The notes under the pieces were generated by a model. It did no database searches, was not told the DNA's origin, and worked only from the letters and a program-made list of their open reading frames with translations. From assembly GCA_003214465.1 (NCBI GenBank), contig QCLO01000016.1:1-41657 (forward strand): a stretch of 41,657 nucleotides of DNA, given 5' to 3'. The position numbers and the translations under genes are program-made. This DNA comes from Acidimicrobiales bacterium AG-414-N20 (lineage in GTDB: Bacteria > Actinomycetota > Acidimicrobiia > Acidimicrobiales > MedAcidi-G1). How positions within the stretch are numbered: position 1 is the first letter of the stretch; every line of letters begins with the position of its first letter. Positions 1-8,101 of the stretch are shown piece after piece.

Positions 1-18
1 TGTTCGCAGCGATTTGAG

Positions 19-723
19 GTGAATAAATTGTTAGATGGAAATTGGCGAAACGTAGTCGATAGAGGTTTAAGTCCTATCGGAAGAAATTTGCATAGAGCGG
101 GTATCACGGCAGACGTGGTGACAATCATTGGGATACTAATGGCAGTGGCTGCTTCCATATCTGTGGCATTGGGTTCTTTGCGTCTAGGTTTTGTTCTCCT
201 TGTAATGACAGGTATTTCAGATGCGCTTGATGGTCCTGTAGCAAAAGCATCAGGAGCCGCCTCTTTGAGAGGGGCCTTCTTTGATTCGGTTTCTGACCGT
301 CTAACTGATGCTCTTTTATTAGGAGGAATTGCTTGGTTTTTGATCGGTGATGAACCTGGATATACGGTGATGCTTCCGGTCGCAGTAATGTTTGTAAGCC
401 TTCTTATCTCCTATCAGAGAGCTAAAGCTGAGTCCTTGGGCCTTGAGGCCAAAGGTGGTCTTATGGAGAGAGCAGAGAGATTTATTGTCCTAGCAATAGG
501 GTTGCTTTTTGCAGAAGCTCTAATAGTCATTTTGTGGATCATGTTAGTTTTAAGCTCCATTACGGCTGTGCAGAGATTTGCTAAAGTCTGGAAGCAAGCG
601 AGTGCAGTTAGAGAGACACCGCTTCATCAGAATTCAGAGAGAAGACGTCAACTTCGTTTAGATCGTAGAAAAGAGCGCCGCCAGCGTTTAGCAGCGCGTC
701 GATCTTCACAGCGTCAGGGTTAA
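19..723 (+). CDS. pgsA: Phosphatidylinositol phosphate synthase (CDP-alcohol phosphatidyltransferase)
   Basis: This membrane enzyme should join CDP-diacylglycerol to inositol 1-phosphate, giving phosphatidylinositol phosphate, the base of PI and PI-mannosides. The family signature D-x2-D-G-x2-A-R-x8-G-x3-D-x3-D is seen as D68, D71, G72, A75, G85, D89 and D93; position 76 is Lys instead of the usual Arg. Several hydrophobic segments (about residues 33-66, 95-125, 150-180) fit a six-helix protein. The end of the helical domain (YQRAKAESLGLEAKGG, then ERAERF) closely resembles mycobacterial PgsA1. The GTG start gives the same N-terminal length as PgsA1, although the frame is open to the window edge. 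The last 30 or so residues are very rich in Arg, unlike PgsA1. patA follows after one base and pimA after that, the same trio as in Mycobacterium, which argues for the inositol enzyme rather than the glycerol one. Confidence 0.9.
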   Translation: MNKLLDGNWRNVVDRGLSPIGRNLHRAGITADVVTIIGILMAVAASISVALGSLRLGFVLLVMTGISDALDGPVAKASGAASLRGAFFDSVSDRLTDALLLGGIAWFLIGDEPGYTVMLPVAVMFVSLLISYQRAKAESLGLEAKGGLMERAERFIVLAIGLLFAEALIVILWIMLVLSSITAVQRFAKVWKQASAVRETPLHQNSERRRQLRLDRRKERRQRLAARRSSQRQG

Positions 724-724
724 A

Positions 725-1621
725 TTGGCCTCAACGGCCCTTTTTGGCTACAAACTGGCAGCTTTACTATCGCGAAAGCTTCCTAGAAAAATTGGATTGA
801 GCGTTGCTTCTTTTTTGGGGCATGCAGTTGCAAGAATTGATAAGAAACGCAGGGGTCAAGTGATTAGGAATGCTGCTCGGTTAAGTGATTCTGAGTTTTC
901 GAGAAATGAAGTAAAAGATTTTCTCCACAAGACATTTGAGTCATATGCACATTATTGGCTAAACACTTTCCGGCTTATCGACATGACTGAAGAAGAGTTA
1001 GAAAGGACCTTTTCTCACGATGGCTGGGAGTTAATCGAAACAGCTATTAAAGAAGATCCCGGCGTCATTTTGGTTTTACCTCATTTAGGAGCTTGGGATT
1101 GGGGTGGCTTATGGATCTCTAAAATCAAAGGTGTTCCGGTTACTGCTGTGGTGGAACCACTCGAGCCGCCAGAATTATTTGAATGGTTTAAACGCAGTCG
1201 AAATGCTCTAGGTATGGAGGTAATACCTGTAGGTCCTGACGCAGGATCTCAAGTGATTAAAGCAATATCTGACAAGCGAGTTATTGTGCTCGTTTCAGAT
1301 CGTGATATCGGGGGTTCTTCTGTTGAAGTTGAGTTCTTTGGTGAAAAAACATTATTGCCGGCAGGACCTGCAACTCTTGCTTTGAGGACTGGGGCGACTT
1401 TGTTGCCAGTAGCGATATACAACAAGGGTGATGGTTGCCATGGAGTCGTCCGTCCAGCTATTTCTCTTGAAAGAAAAGGAAAATTTCGTTCCGATGTGAA
1501 ACGTATTACCCAAACAATTGCGGAAGAGATGGAATTCTTGATCAGAAAAGCTCCAGAACAGTGGCATTTGATGCAACCAAACTGGCCTTCTGACTCCAAG
1601 TCAGAAAAAGGTAGAGTCTAG
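725..1621 (+). CDS. patA: PatA-like phosphatidylinositol mannoside acyltransferase (LpxL/HtrB family)
   Basis: The family transfers acyl chains from acyl-CoA or acyl-carrier protein to lipid-linked sugars; PatA in mycobacteria acylates the mannose of PIM at the inner membrane face. The protein is 298 residues, usual for the family. The catalytic H-x4-D motif is at H120-D125 (LPHLGAWDWGG). The downstream blocks DRDIGGSSVEVEFFGE and PAGPATLALRTGA match the conserved second and third blocks. A hydrophobic N-terminus suggests membrane association. Translation probably begins at TTG 725, one base after the pgsA stop, and pimA follows after one base, so the three are probably translated together. 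The substrate is inferred from this neighbourhood; the acyltransferase family itself is clear. Confidence 0.85.
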   Translation: MASTALFGYKLAALLSRKLPRKIGLSVASFLGHAVARIDKKRRGQVIRNAARLSDSEFSRNEVKDFLHKTFESYAHYWLNTFRLIDMTEEELERTFSHDGWELIETAIKEDPGVILVLPHLGAWDWGGLWISKIKGVPVTAVVEPLEPPELFEWFKRSRNALGMEVIPVGPDAGSQVIKAISDKRVIVLVSDRDIGGSSVEVEFFGEKTLLPAGPATLALRTGATLLPVAIYNKGDGCHGVVRPAISLERKGKFRSDVKRITQTIAEEMEFLIRKAPEQWHLMQPNWPSDSKSEKGRV

Positions 1622-1622
1622 T

Positions 1623-2696
1623 ATGCGTATAGGTCTTATATGTCCTTACAGTCTGACTGTCCCCGGGGGAGTCCAGGGGCAGGTTTTAGGCTTAGCGAAA
1701 ATGTTGAGAAGCTTGGGCCATTCTGTCAGAGTGCTAGGACCTTGTGATGGTCCACCACCTGATACTGGAGTCACACCTTTGGGTATGAGTATACCTACGA
1801 CAGCAAATGGATCTGTCGCTCCAATTGCTCCTGACGTTCCTTGTGCGTTAAGGACAATCAGAGCTTTGCGTGACGAACAGTTCGACATTCTTCATTTACA
1901 CGAACCATTAGCACCTGGGCCTACATTGACAGCTTTGTTTCTAGCGCAGGGACCTATGGTAGGAACATTTCACGCAGCGGGTAAAAGTTTGGCATATGAC
2001 TTACTGAAAGGTCCCGTGAAGTGGTTGAGAAATCGACTCGATTATGCTTTTGCCGTATCTGAGGATGCAGCAACAATGGCCCACACTGCTCTCGGGGGAG
2101 AGTACGAGATTCTTTTCAATGGGGTTGAGATAGACAGATACATCTCAGCAAATTCGTGGCCGAAAAAAAATCCAACAATATTTTTTATTGGCAGGCATGA
2201 ACCTCGGAAAGGTCTAAATGTTTTACTTGATGCTATGTCCTTTCTTCCACCGGATACCCACCTTTGGGTCGCAAGTGACGGACCTGAGACAGCAGAACTT
2301 AAAGCTCAATCGGCAGGAGATCATAGAGTTAAGTGGTTAGGGAGAATAAGTGAAGAGGAGAAACTGTCACGGATGAAGGGAGCGGATATATTGTGCGCAC
2401 CTTCTTTGCGAGGGGAATCTTTTGGAGTTGTTTTGTTAGAGGGAATGGCTTGTGGGACTCCGGTTGTGGCAAGTGATATTCCTGGCTATGCGAAAGTGGC
2501 GAGCCAGGGGAAAGATGCAGTTTTGGTGCCGGCTGGTGATTCGCAGGCCCTTGCCGGTGCCATTGAAAAAATTCTTAGAAATTCTGATCAGGCCGAAGAA
2601 TTGGTTACCCGAGGTATGAAAAGAGCAGAATTTTTTTCAATGCGACGTTTGGCGGAGACGTATTTGGAATCTTATGAAGCGATCTTGACTAATTGA
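1623..2696 (+). CDS. pimA: Phosphatidylinositol alpha-mannosyltransferase (GT4)
   Basis: PimA transfers mannose from GDP-mannose to the 2-position of PI on the cytoplasmic face of the membrane, the first step of PIM synthesis. The GT-B fold is visible: an N-terminal domain with LICPYSLTVPGGVQGQ, HLHEP and TFHAAGKS, and a C-terminal nucleotide-sugar domain with GRHEPRKGL and the E-x7-E motif at E265 and E273 (GESFGVVLLEGMACGTPVVAS). Length (357 residues) and motifs fit mycobacterial PimA well. ATG 1623 lies one base after the patA stop. The next gene is 67 bases downstream, so this is probably the end of the PI/PIM unit. A different GT4 acceptor cannot be excluded, but the pgsA-patA context makes PI the best guess. 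Confidence 0.9.
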   Translation: MRIGLICPYSLTVPGGVQGQVLGLAKMLRSLGHSVRVLGPCDGPPPDTGVTPLGMSIPTTANGSVAPIAPDVPCALRTIRALRDEQFDILHLHEPLAPGPTLTALFLAQGPMVGTFHAAGKSLAYDLLKGPVKWLRNRLDYAFAVSEDAATMAHTALGGEYEILFNGVEIDRYISANSWPKKNPTIFFIGRHEPRKGLNVLLDAMSFLPPDTHLWVASDGPETAELKAQSAGDHRVKWLGRISEEEKLSRMKGADILCAPSLRGESFGVVLLEGMACGTPVVASDIPGYAKVASQGKDAVLVPAGDSQALAGAIEKILRNSDQAEELVTRGMKRAEFFSMRRLAETYLESYEAILTN

Positions 2697-2738
2697 CCAC
2701 AGTTGACTCGAATAAATGCCTAACATGCCTAGAAGAAG

Positions 2739-2744
2739 TATAAC
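2739..2744 (+). promoter_or_regulatory. Candidate -10 box for the M48-like/DUF3048 unit
   Basis: TATAAC is one base from the TATAAT consensus. It lies in the 67-base gap after pimA and would start a transcript near 2751 with a leader of about 12 bases containing a weak AGG before ATG 2764. No good -35 box is seen at normal distance; TTGACT at 2703-2708 is about 30 bases away, too far. Confidence 0.35.
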
Positions 2745-2763
2745 TATTTACACCTAGGTAAAA

Positions 2764-3492
2764 ATGAATAATTTCGACATACGATCTCCAGTTTTTCTTA
2801 CATATTTGTTTCTTTCGCTGTTGGTTGGGGTTCCGGTATTTTTTCTTGTAGAGAAATCTTTTTTTATACCCTTAGTTGTTGTTCTGGCCTCATCTTTTTT
2901 GCTGATTTTAATAATGATTCGTGTTGCTCCAGGTGCTGTTCTTAGATCATTTGACAGTATTCCCGCTAACGAAAAACAGTTCCCTCGGCTGCACAATGCT
3001 CTTGAAGGGATTTGCGTAAATCACGGTCTAGATAAACCGGATGTTTATGTAATAGATAATCCTAGAGGTAATGCGGCTGCCGTTGCCGACAAGCGTTCAC
3101 AAGCAGTTGTTCTAACCACGGGAGCAATAGATTCGTTAAATCTTATTGAGATCGAAGGTCTTTTAGCTCAATTGATTGCAAAGTGTATTGATAAGCGTCT
3201 ACCGAAAAAAACGGTAGAAGCGTTTTTTCTCAGTTTCCCTTTTATTGGCGTTTTTGTTGACAATAAGAAATATGTAAATGATGTCCGGCTGGAAGACGTA
3301 AAAGGAGCGGAACTGACTCGGTACCCTCCAGGAGTTCAAAAATCACTTTTAGCACTTAAGGATCTAGGAACAGAAATTGAAGATGCACCCAAATCGACTT
3401 CCCATCTATGGTTAATGAGCCCAAAAGGTTTGAATACTGAAGATACGCACCCATCCACTGAGGAAAGAGTCTCAGCAATGGAGGAATTGTGA
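2764..3492 (+). CDS. M48 (HtpX-like) membrane protein lacking the zinc site
   Basis: HtpX-like M48 proteins are membrane zinc proteases of protein quality control. Two hydrophobic segments (about residues 10-30 and 33-53) open the protein. Then come family-like stretches: FPRLHNALEGICVNHGLDKPD, a VLTTGAIDSL segment, a TRYPPG block and a terminal THPSTEERVSAMEEL (family: STHPPTEERI). Where HExxH belongs, the sequence is Q136-L-I-A-K140, so both zinc histidines and the catalytic Glu are absent. The usual Glu ligand before the TRYPPG block is also not evident (V174-R175). The protein is therefore probably a catalytically dead relative. The frame is intact over 242 residues, which argues for a maintained protein and against simple decay. 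The following lipoprotein gene overlaps it by four bases. Its function is unknown. Confidence 0.75.
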   Translation: MNNFDIRSPVFLTYLFLSLLVGVPVFFLVEKSFFIPLVVVLASSFLLILIMIRVAPGAVLRSFDSIPANEKQFPRLHNALEGICVNHGLDKPDVYVIDNPRGNAAAVADKRSQAVVLTTGAIDSLNLIEIEGLLAQLIAKCIDKRLPKKTVEAFFLSFPFIGVFVDNKKYVNDVRLEDVKGAELTRYPPGVQKSLLALKDLGTEIEDAPKSTSHLWLMSPKGLNTEDTHPSTEERVSAMEEL

Positions 3493-4634
3493 GAATTACA
3501 AGAAATTTTGCATTGACAAAAAGTTTTCTTTTAGGGGTTTCAGGTCTACTTTTCGTAGTTGCATGTGGAGGTAGTCAAAAAACTAGCGTTAATACGACGA
3601 CTACTTCTTTGCCTCCATCAACATTTCCGTCAACAACTAGTTCAGTTGTTGAGGTCACAACTAGCACTGAAGCTGTGATTGCAACTACAACAACAATTGA
3701 CCCTAAAGAGTGGGTAGGTCCTAAACATCCACTTACCGGTTTGCCAGCTTTGGAAGGGATAGTCCCTAGACCTGCTTTAGCAGTGAAGATAGGCAACAAT
3801 GACTTTAATTCCCTTCCACACGAAGGACTTGCAGAAGCCGACATAGTTTATGAGGCTCTCATAGAAGCAGGTAAAACAAGATTTTTAGGCATTTATCAGA
3901 GTTCGTTGCCTGAACGTATAGCTCCGGTTAGGTCAGCACGGTCTACGGATATCAGCCTTATCGGTAATTTAAGCAACCCGCATTTTGCGTATTGGGGCAG
4001 CAATGAAGGAGTAGGGGTAGAAGTCGAAGAAGCAGAACGAAGTGGAACTTTTGTCAGGCAAAGTGCTGAAGTAAATTCTTCCGGAGCTTTTTCTCGCGAC
4101 CCTTCAAGAGGGAACTCACCATATGACGGTGTCTTGAACCCTGCTTATCTAATCGGTGATGTTCCGGCTTCAGCACCAATTGCAGTATTTGATTATGGAG
4201 CACTTCCGGTTACTGCAGTGTCGACTTTCGGGTTACGTTGGGAAACCGACGGACGTGTTGTCGAGTACCTTTGGGATCAGCAGTCTTCAAAGTGGAAGCG
4301 TTTTCAGGACGGATCTCCCATGATCGACTCCAACGGCATTCAGTTGGATTCGGAAAATATTGTACTTCTTTACGTGGATTACTCCAGATCAAATGCTGAT
4401 CCGAATTCCCCTCAAGCTCAAAGTACGGGCAGTGGAGACGGATGGCTTCTTCGAAACGGAAAAATTGTGGGGATCACATGGGATCGACAATTTGAGGCTT
4501 TGAAATGGTCTTTCTTCGATGATGACACAGGAGAATCAGTGAATCTTGACTACGGGAGAACGTGGTTCATTTTGGCACAACTAGGAGAAGCATCTTTGTT
4601 GACTCCTGTGGAAGCAGCAGTTTTAACTGGATAA
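3489..4634 (+). CDS. DUF3048 (YerB-like) lipoprotein
   Basis: The N-terminus has a basic start, a hydrophobic stretch (SFLLGVSGLLFVV) and a lipobox ending V-V-A-C followed by G-G-S, so it should be a lipoprotein on the outer face of the cytoplasmic membrane. A Thr/Ser-rich linker (about residues 32-75) leads to the DUF3048 domain, recognisable from HPLTGLP, RPALAVKIGN, ADIVYEALIEAG, RFLGIYQS and PVRSARSTDI, and then the C-terminal half with a VLLYVDYS-like block and GRTWFILAQ near the end. The GTG start overlaps the upstream stop (GTGA), so translation is probably coupled to the M48-like gene. No enzymatic activity is established for this family, and none is inferred here. Confidence 0.8.
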   Translation: MRITRNFALTKSFLLGVSGLLFVVACGGSQKTSVNTTTTSLPPSTFPSTTSSVVEVTTSTEAVIATTTTIDPKEWVGPKHPLTGLPALEGIVPRPALAVKIGNNDFNSLPHEGLAEADIVYEALIEAGKTRFLGIYQSSLPERIAPVRSARSTDISLIGNLSNPHFAYWGSNEGVGVEVEEAERSGTFVRQSAEVNSSGAFSRDPSRGNSPYDGVLNPAYLIGDVPASAPIAVFDYGALPVTAVSTFGLRWETDGRVVEYLWDQQSSKWKRFQDGSPMIDSNGIQLDSENIVLLYVDYSRSNADPNSPQAQSTGSGDGWLLRNGKIVGITWDRQFEALKWSFFDDDTGESVNLDYGRTWFILAQLGEASLLTPVEAAVLTG

Positions 4635-4686
4635 AAGCAAAAGTTAACCATTTAAATTTTCGAAAGGTATATCACCTAACCTCTTC

Positions 4687-4701
4687 TAGACTTAAATCAT
4701 G
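4687..4701 (+). promoter_or_regulatory. Leaderless-type promoter of pdxS
   Basis: TAGACT at 4687-4692, six bases (taaatc), then ATG 4699. A -10 box at this distance starts the RNA at the start codon. No Shine-Dalgarno site lies before the ATG and no -35 box is evident. Confidence 0.55.
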
Positions 4702-5589
4702 GATGAACTTAATCGTGATACAGGAACCCGTTTAGTTAAAAGAGGCCTTGCAGAAATGTTAAAAGGCGGGGTAATCATGGATGTTGTCGACGCAGACCAA
4801 GCCAAAATTGCTGAAGATGCAGGAGCAACTGCGGTTATGGCATTAGAAAGAGTGCCAGCTGACATACGTCGCGATGGGGGCGTTGCCAGAATGTCTGACC
4901 CTGAAATGATTGAAGAGATAAAAAATGCTGTCACGGTGCCGGTTATGGCTAAAGCTAGGATAGGGCATTTCGCTGAGGCACAAGTGCTGCAGTCAATTGG
5001 TGTCGATTACATAGATGAAAGTGAAGTTCTAACTCCAGCGGATGAAGCGCATCACATAGATAAGTGGAAATTTGATGCCCCTTTTGTGTGTGGTGCTACA
5101 AATTTAGGTGAAGCATTGAGAAGAATTTCAGAAGGAGCATGTTTAATTCGCTCAAAAGGAGAAGCTGGTACAGGTAATATCGTTGAAGCAGTCAGGCATT
5201 TGAGATCGATTCTTGGAGATATAGGGAGAATTTCTCAAGCTGACTCTGCAGAACTTTTCGATTGGGCAAAACAACTTCAAGCCCCCTTGCCTCTGGTTCA
5301 AGAAGTGTCAGAAACTGGTGAATTGCCTGTTCCTATTTTTTGTGCAGGCGGCATTGCAACACCTGCTGACGCTTCTCTTGTAATGCAGTTAGGTGCTCAG
5401 GCTGTTTTCGTAGGATCAGGAATATTTAAAAGCGAAGACCCAGCTCCGAGAGCGCGTGCAATAGTTGAAGCTACGACGAACTATCTAGACCCGTCAATTC
5501 TTGCAAAAGTTAGCAGAAAATTGGGTGAACCAATGACAGGTATAGAAATGGATTCGATAGAAACTCGGTTAGCAGAGCGCGGTTGGTAA
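4699..5589 (+). CDS. pdxS: Pyridoxal 5'-phosphate synthase, synthase subunit
   Basis: PdxS condenses ribose 5-phosphate, glyceraldehyde 3-phosphate and ammonia to form PLP directly, working as a dodecamer decorated by the glutaminase PdxT. The 296-residue length is standard. The very conserved sequence is visible: [32 protein letters not shown], the Schiff-base lysine K85 in MAKARIGHF, the second lysine K153 in [11 protein letters not shown], and the phosphate-binding GGIATPADA and FVGSGIF. The ATG start follows a leaderless-type promoter. pdxT begins three bases after the stop, as expected for the complex. The identification is not in doubt. Confidence 0.98.
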   Translation: MDELNRDTGTRLVKRGLAEMLKGGVIMDVVDADQAKIAEDAGATAVMALERVPADIRRDGGVARMSDPEMIEEIKNAVTVPVMAKARIGHFAEAQVLQSIGVDYIDESEVLTPADEAHHIDKWKFDAPFVCGATNLGEALRRISEGACLIRSKGEAGTGNIVEAVRHLRSILGDIGRISQADSAELFDWAKQLQAPLPLVQEVSETGELPVPIFCAGGIATPADASLVMQLGAQAVFVGSGIFKSEDPAPRARAIVEATTNYLDPSILAKVSRKLGEPMTGIEMDSIETRLAERGW

Positions 5590-5592
5590 GAC

Positions 5593-6168
5593 GTGAAAGT
5601 TGGAGTTCTAGCGCTCCAAGGAGCTTTCAAGCTTCATGTGCAAGCTTTAAAGAGACTCGGAGTAGAAGCAATAGAGGTTCGTACTCTTGAAAACTTTGAA
5701 GCTTCACAAGCATTAATAATTCCCGGTGGTGAATCGACAACGATGTCGTTCCTGCTTGAATCATCAGGTATCTTCGAAGCCCTTCAGGAACGTTCAAATA
5801 ATGGGATGCCAATTTTGGGTACTTGCGCAGGGATGATTTTATTGTCATCAAAAATTACAGATGGTCGAAATGATCAAAAACCTTTGAAATTGATAGACAT
5901 AGAAGTTCGACGGAATGGTTACGGAAGACAGATCGATTCTTTCGAGTCAGACCTAATGATAAAAGGTTTCGAAAATTTCTTTAAAGGGGTCTTCATCAGA
6001 GCTCCCCTTGTTGAGAGTGTAGGGGAAAACGTAGATGTTCTAGCAGAACTAAATGGACAACCTATTATGTGCAGACAAGAATCAACAATTGTCACTTCTT
6101 TCCACCCTGAGCTAGCGGATGATGACCGAATACATGCAGAATTCTTAGAAATGGTTTCTAACAGTTGA
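5593..6168 (+). CDS. pdxT: Pyridoxal 5'-phosphate synthase, glutaminase subunit
   Basis: PdxT hydrolyses glutamine and passes ammonia through a channel to PdxS. It is a class I glutamine amidotransferase of 191 residues. The N-terminus KVGVLALQGAFKLHVQALK is typical. The GGESTTM oxyanion segment, the nucleophile Cys in LGTCAGMILL and the His-Glu of the triad in SFHPEL are all present, so the enzyme should be active. Start is GTG 5593, three bases after the pdxS stop. It shares the pdxS promoter. Confidence 0.97.
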   Translation: MKVGVLALQGAFKLHVQALKRLGVEAIEVRTLENFEASQALIIPGGESTTMSFLLESSGIFEALQERSNNGMPILGTCAGMILLSSKITDGRNDQKPLKLIDIEVRRNGYGRQIDSFESDLMIKGFENFFKGVFIRAPLVESVGENVDVLAELNGQPIMCRQESTIVTSFHPELADDDRIHAEFLEMVSNS

Positions 6169-6197
6169 TGAGCTCAGCTTCCCGATAGGAGAACTTA

Positions 6198-6941
6198 ATG
6201 TCAGGCCATTCTAAATGGGCAACCATAAAACATAAAAAAGGTGCAGCTGATAAAAAACGTGGAAAGCTTTTTGCCAAATTGATAAAGCAGGTTGAGGTGG
6301 CAGCTCGTCAAGGCGGAGGAGATCTTGACGCCAATCCAACCTTGCGAACCATGTATCAAAAAGCACGCGACTCGTCGGTGCCTCTTGACACTATTGAGAG
6401 GGCGATTAAGAGAGGGACTGGCGAATTAGAAGGGGTCGCTTACGAGAGTGTTACTTACGAAGGATACGCGCCACATGGAGTGGCTCTTTACGTAGAGACT
6501 TTGACTGATAACAGGAATCGAACCGCATCTGAAATTCGAACAATTTTAACGAAAAATGGCGGTTCTTTAGCAGAGCCCGGCTCTGTTGCTTGGCAGTTCG
6601 AACGGAAGGGAATGGTTATTTTTTCAGACCCTATAGATGAAGAAGCGGTTATGGAGGCAACCCTTGAAGTCGGTGCTGAAGATCTAGTCAAGGAAGGAGC
6701 GAGTTGGCGATTAACTTGCTCGCCAAGCGATCTGCCTGTACTTAGAGAAGCTCTGGAGAAAGCCCAAATTATTTTTGAAAATGCTGATGTCACAATGCTT
6801 GCAACATCAACTGTTGAAGTAAGCGATTCACAAGAGGCCAAGGCGGTGTTGAAACTTATAGATCTTCTCGACGAAGACGATGACGTACAGGACGTTTATG
6901 CAAATTTTGATATACCCGATGAGGTGTTAGAAAACTTGTAG
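6198..6941 (+). CDS. yebC: YebC/PmpR family protein (probable transcriptional regulator or ribosome-associated factor)
   Basis: A full-length YebC protein (247 residues) beginning with the signature MSGHSKWATIKHKKGAADKKRGKLF. It also has the block GYAPHGVALYVETLTDNRNRTASEIR and the conserved ending DLLDEDDDVQDVYANFDI. Family members have been described as DNA-binding regulators and more recently as factors that help ribosomes through proline stretches; which applies here cannot be read from sequence. A good Shine-Dalgarno site (AGGAG) lies eight bases before ATG 6198, 29 bases after pdxT. The position before ruvC is the usual one in many bacteria. Confidence 0.95.
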   Translation: MSGHSKWATIKHKKGAADKKRGKLFAKLIKQVEVAARQGGGDLDANPTLRTMYQKARDSSVPLDTIERAIKRGTGELEGVAYESVTYEGYAPHGVALYVETLTDNRNRTASEIRTILTKNGGSLAEPGSVAWQFERKGMVIFSDPIDEEAVMEATLEVGAEDLVKEGASWRLTCSPSDLPVLREALEKAQIIFENADVTMLATSTVEVSDSQEAKAVLKLIDLLDEDDDVQDVYANFDIPDEVLENL

Positions 6942-6968
6942 TTTTGGAAGTTTCAAATAATACCAACA

Positions 6969-6985
6969 TCGAACCTAAGGTTCGT
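6969..6985 (+). promoter_or_regulatory. LexA-like inverted repeat before ruvC
   Basis: CGAACC-TAA-GGTTCG (6970-6984) is a perfect six-base inverted repeat that ends just upstream of the ruvC -10 box. Its half-sites CGAAC and GTTCG are those of the Gram-positive/actinobacterial SOS box, but they are five bases apart instead of the usual four. ruvCAB is commonly SOS-controlled, so a LexA operator is plausible. There is no T-run, so it is not a terminator. Confidence 0.4.
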
Positions 6986-6986
6986 A

Positions 6987-7002
6987 TACAATCGTACATA
7001 TG
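6987..7002 (+). promoter_or_regulatory. Leaderless-type promoter of ruvC
   Basis: TACAAT at 6987-6992, seven bases, then ATG 7000. No Shine-Dalgarno site is present. The LexA-like repeat ends two to three bases upstream, so bound repressor would cover the promoter. Confidence 0.5.
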
Positions 7003-7494
7003 TTCGTTTTGGGAGTGGATCCGGGTTTGTCACGTTGTGGCTATGGGCTAGTCAGAAAAGAAGGACGTCAACTTACTGCAGAAGCCGCAGGGGTAATTAG
7101 AACCGATCCGAACGATGCGCTTGCTAAGCGCCTAGCTGACCTTCAATACGATATTCGTACTCTCATCGAGGAACAAAAACCAGATGCAATTGCTGTGGAA
7201 AGAGTTCTTTTTCAAGTAAATGCAAAAACTGCTATGCAAACCAGTCATGCTTCAGGTGTGATCATGGCAGAAGGTGCAGCTTCAGGATGCTCTGTAACTC
7301 TCTATTCACCTAATGAGATTAAATCAGCTGTAGCTGGCTGGGGCGGTGCCGGAAAAGATCAAATAGAGACGATGGTCCAGACGTTACTCAAGATCGACTC
7401 GCCCTTGAAACCTGTTGACGCAGCGGATGCAGTCGCAATAGCCCTATGCCATTTAGCAATGATTCCAGGGCAATATAAGGCAGCAGCAGGATGA
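7000..7494 (+). CDS. ruvC: Crossover junction endodeoxyribonuclease RuvC
   Basis: RuvC cuts Holliday junctions that RuvAB has migrated. The RNase H-like acidic residues are visible: D7 in VLGVDPGLSRCGYG, E67 in AVERVLFQ, and D140 and D143 in DAADAVAIALCHL, so it should be active. At 164 residues it is of normal size. ATG 7000 seems to be the first base of the transcript. The stop overlaps the ruvA start (ATGA), which ties the two in translation. A LexA-like repeat lies at the promoter. Confidence 0.97.
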   Translation: MFVLGVDPGLSRCGYGLVRKEGRQLTAEAAGVIRTDPNDALAKRLADLQYDIRTLIEEQKPDAIAVERVLFQVNAKTAMQTSHASGVIMAEGAASGCSVTLYSPNEIKSAVAGWGGAGKDQIETMVQTLLKIDSPLKPVDAADAVAIALCHLAMIPGQYKAAAG

Positions 7495-8093
7495 TTGGTT
7501 CGATTCGAGGCTTGCTTTTGGAACGTTTTTCCGAAGCAGAAAAAGGTGAGGTTCTTATCGAGACGGCAGGAATTGGGTACCGGATAATCGTGACTCCCAC
7601 CACCGCTGTGAAAATTGGAGAAGAAGGAAGCGAAGTATTTGTATATACATATCATTTGATTAGAGAGGCAGATCAAGCTCTTTATGGATTTTTGGATCGC
7701 GCCGAAAGAATCTGTTTCGAAGCACTTCTAACAGCTCATGGAGTGGGACCTTCTTTAGCTTTAGCAGTTCTAGGCGTCCATGGTCCAAATGAACTCTTTC
7801 AGGTCGTCAACAATGATGATATTTCTTCTCTTTGTTTAGTCCCAGGGGTAGGTAAAAAAACAGCAACAAGACTTTTAGTCGAATTGAAAAGTGTTTTGAA
7901 AATGCCAATTGAAGGAATATCTATTGAAGCTGACAATACAGGAATCGGGAGATCAGCGATATTAGAAGTCCAAGAAGCCCTGGATGGACTTGGTTATTCA
8001 CCAGAGGAGATACGTTCGGTTTTAGGCGACCTTGCCGGTGATGATTCCTCTGTCTTGCTTCGAGAAGCTCTCCAGAAACTAGCTACTGCTTAA
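7491..8093 (+). CDS. ruvA: Holliday junction branch migration protein RuvA
   Basis: RuvA binds four-way junctions as a tetramer and loads the RuvB motor. It has the N-terminal OB domain (MIGSIRGLLLE, TAGIGYRIIVTPTT, YTYHLIREADQALYGFLD), the tandem helix-hairpin-helix region with VPGVGKKTATRLLVELKS, and a C-terminal three-helix RuvB-binding domain (about residues 150-200, ALDGLGYSPEEI). The 200-residue length is normal. It overlaps ruvC by four bases and precedes ruvB by eight, the standard ruvCAB unit. Confidence 0.97.
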   Translation: MIGSIRGLLLERFSEAEKGEVLIETAGIGYRIIVTPTTAVKIGEEGSEVFVYTYHLIREADQALYGFLDRAERICFEALLTAHGVGPSLALAVLGVHGPNELFQVVNNDDISSLCLVPGVGKKTATRLLVELKSVLKMPIEGISIEADNTGIGRSAILEVQEALDGLGYSPEEIRSVLGDLAGDDSSVLLREALQKLATA

Positions 8094-8101
8094 GGTTTAT
8101 C

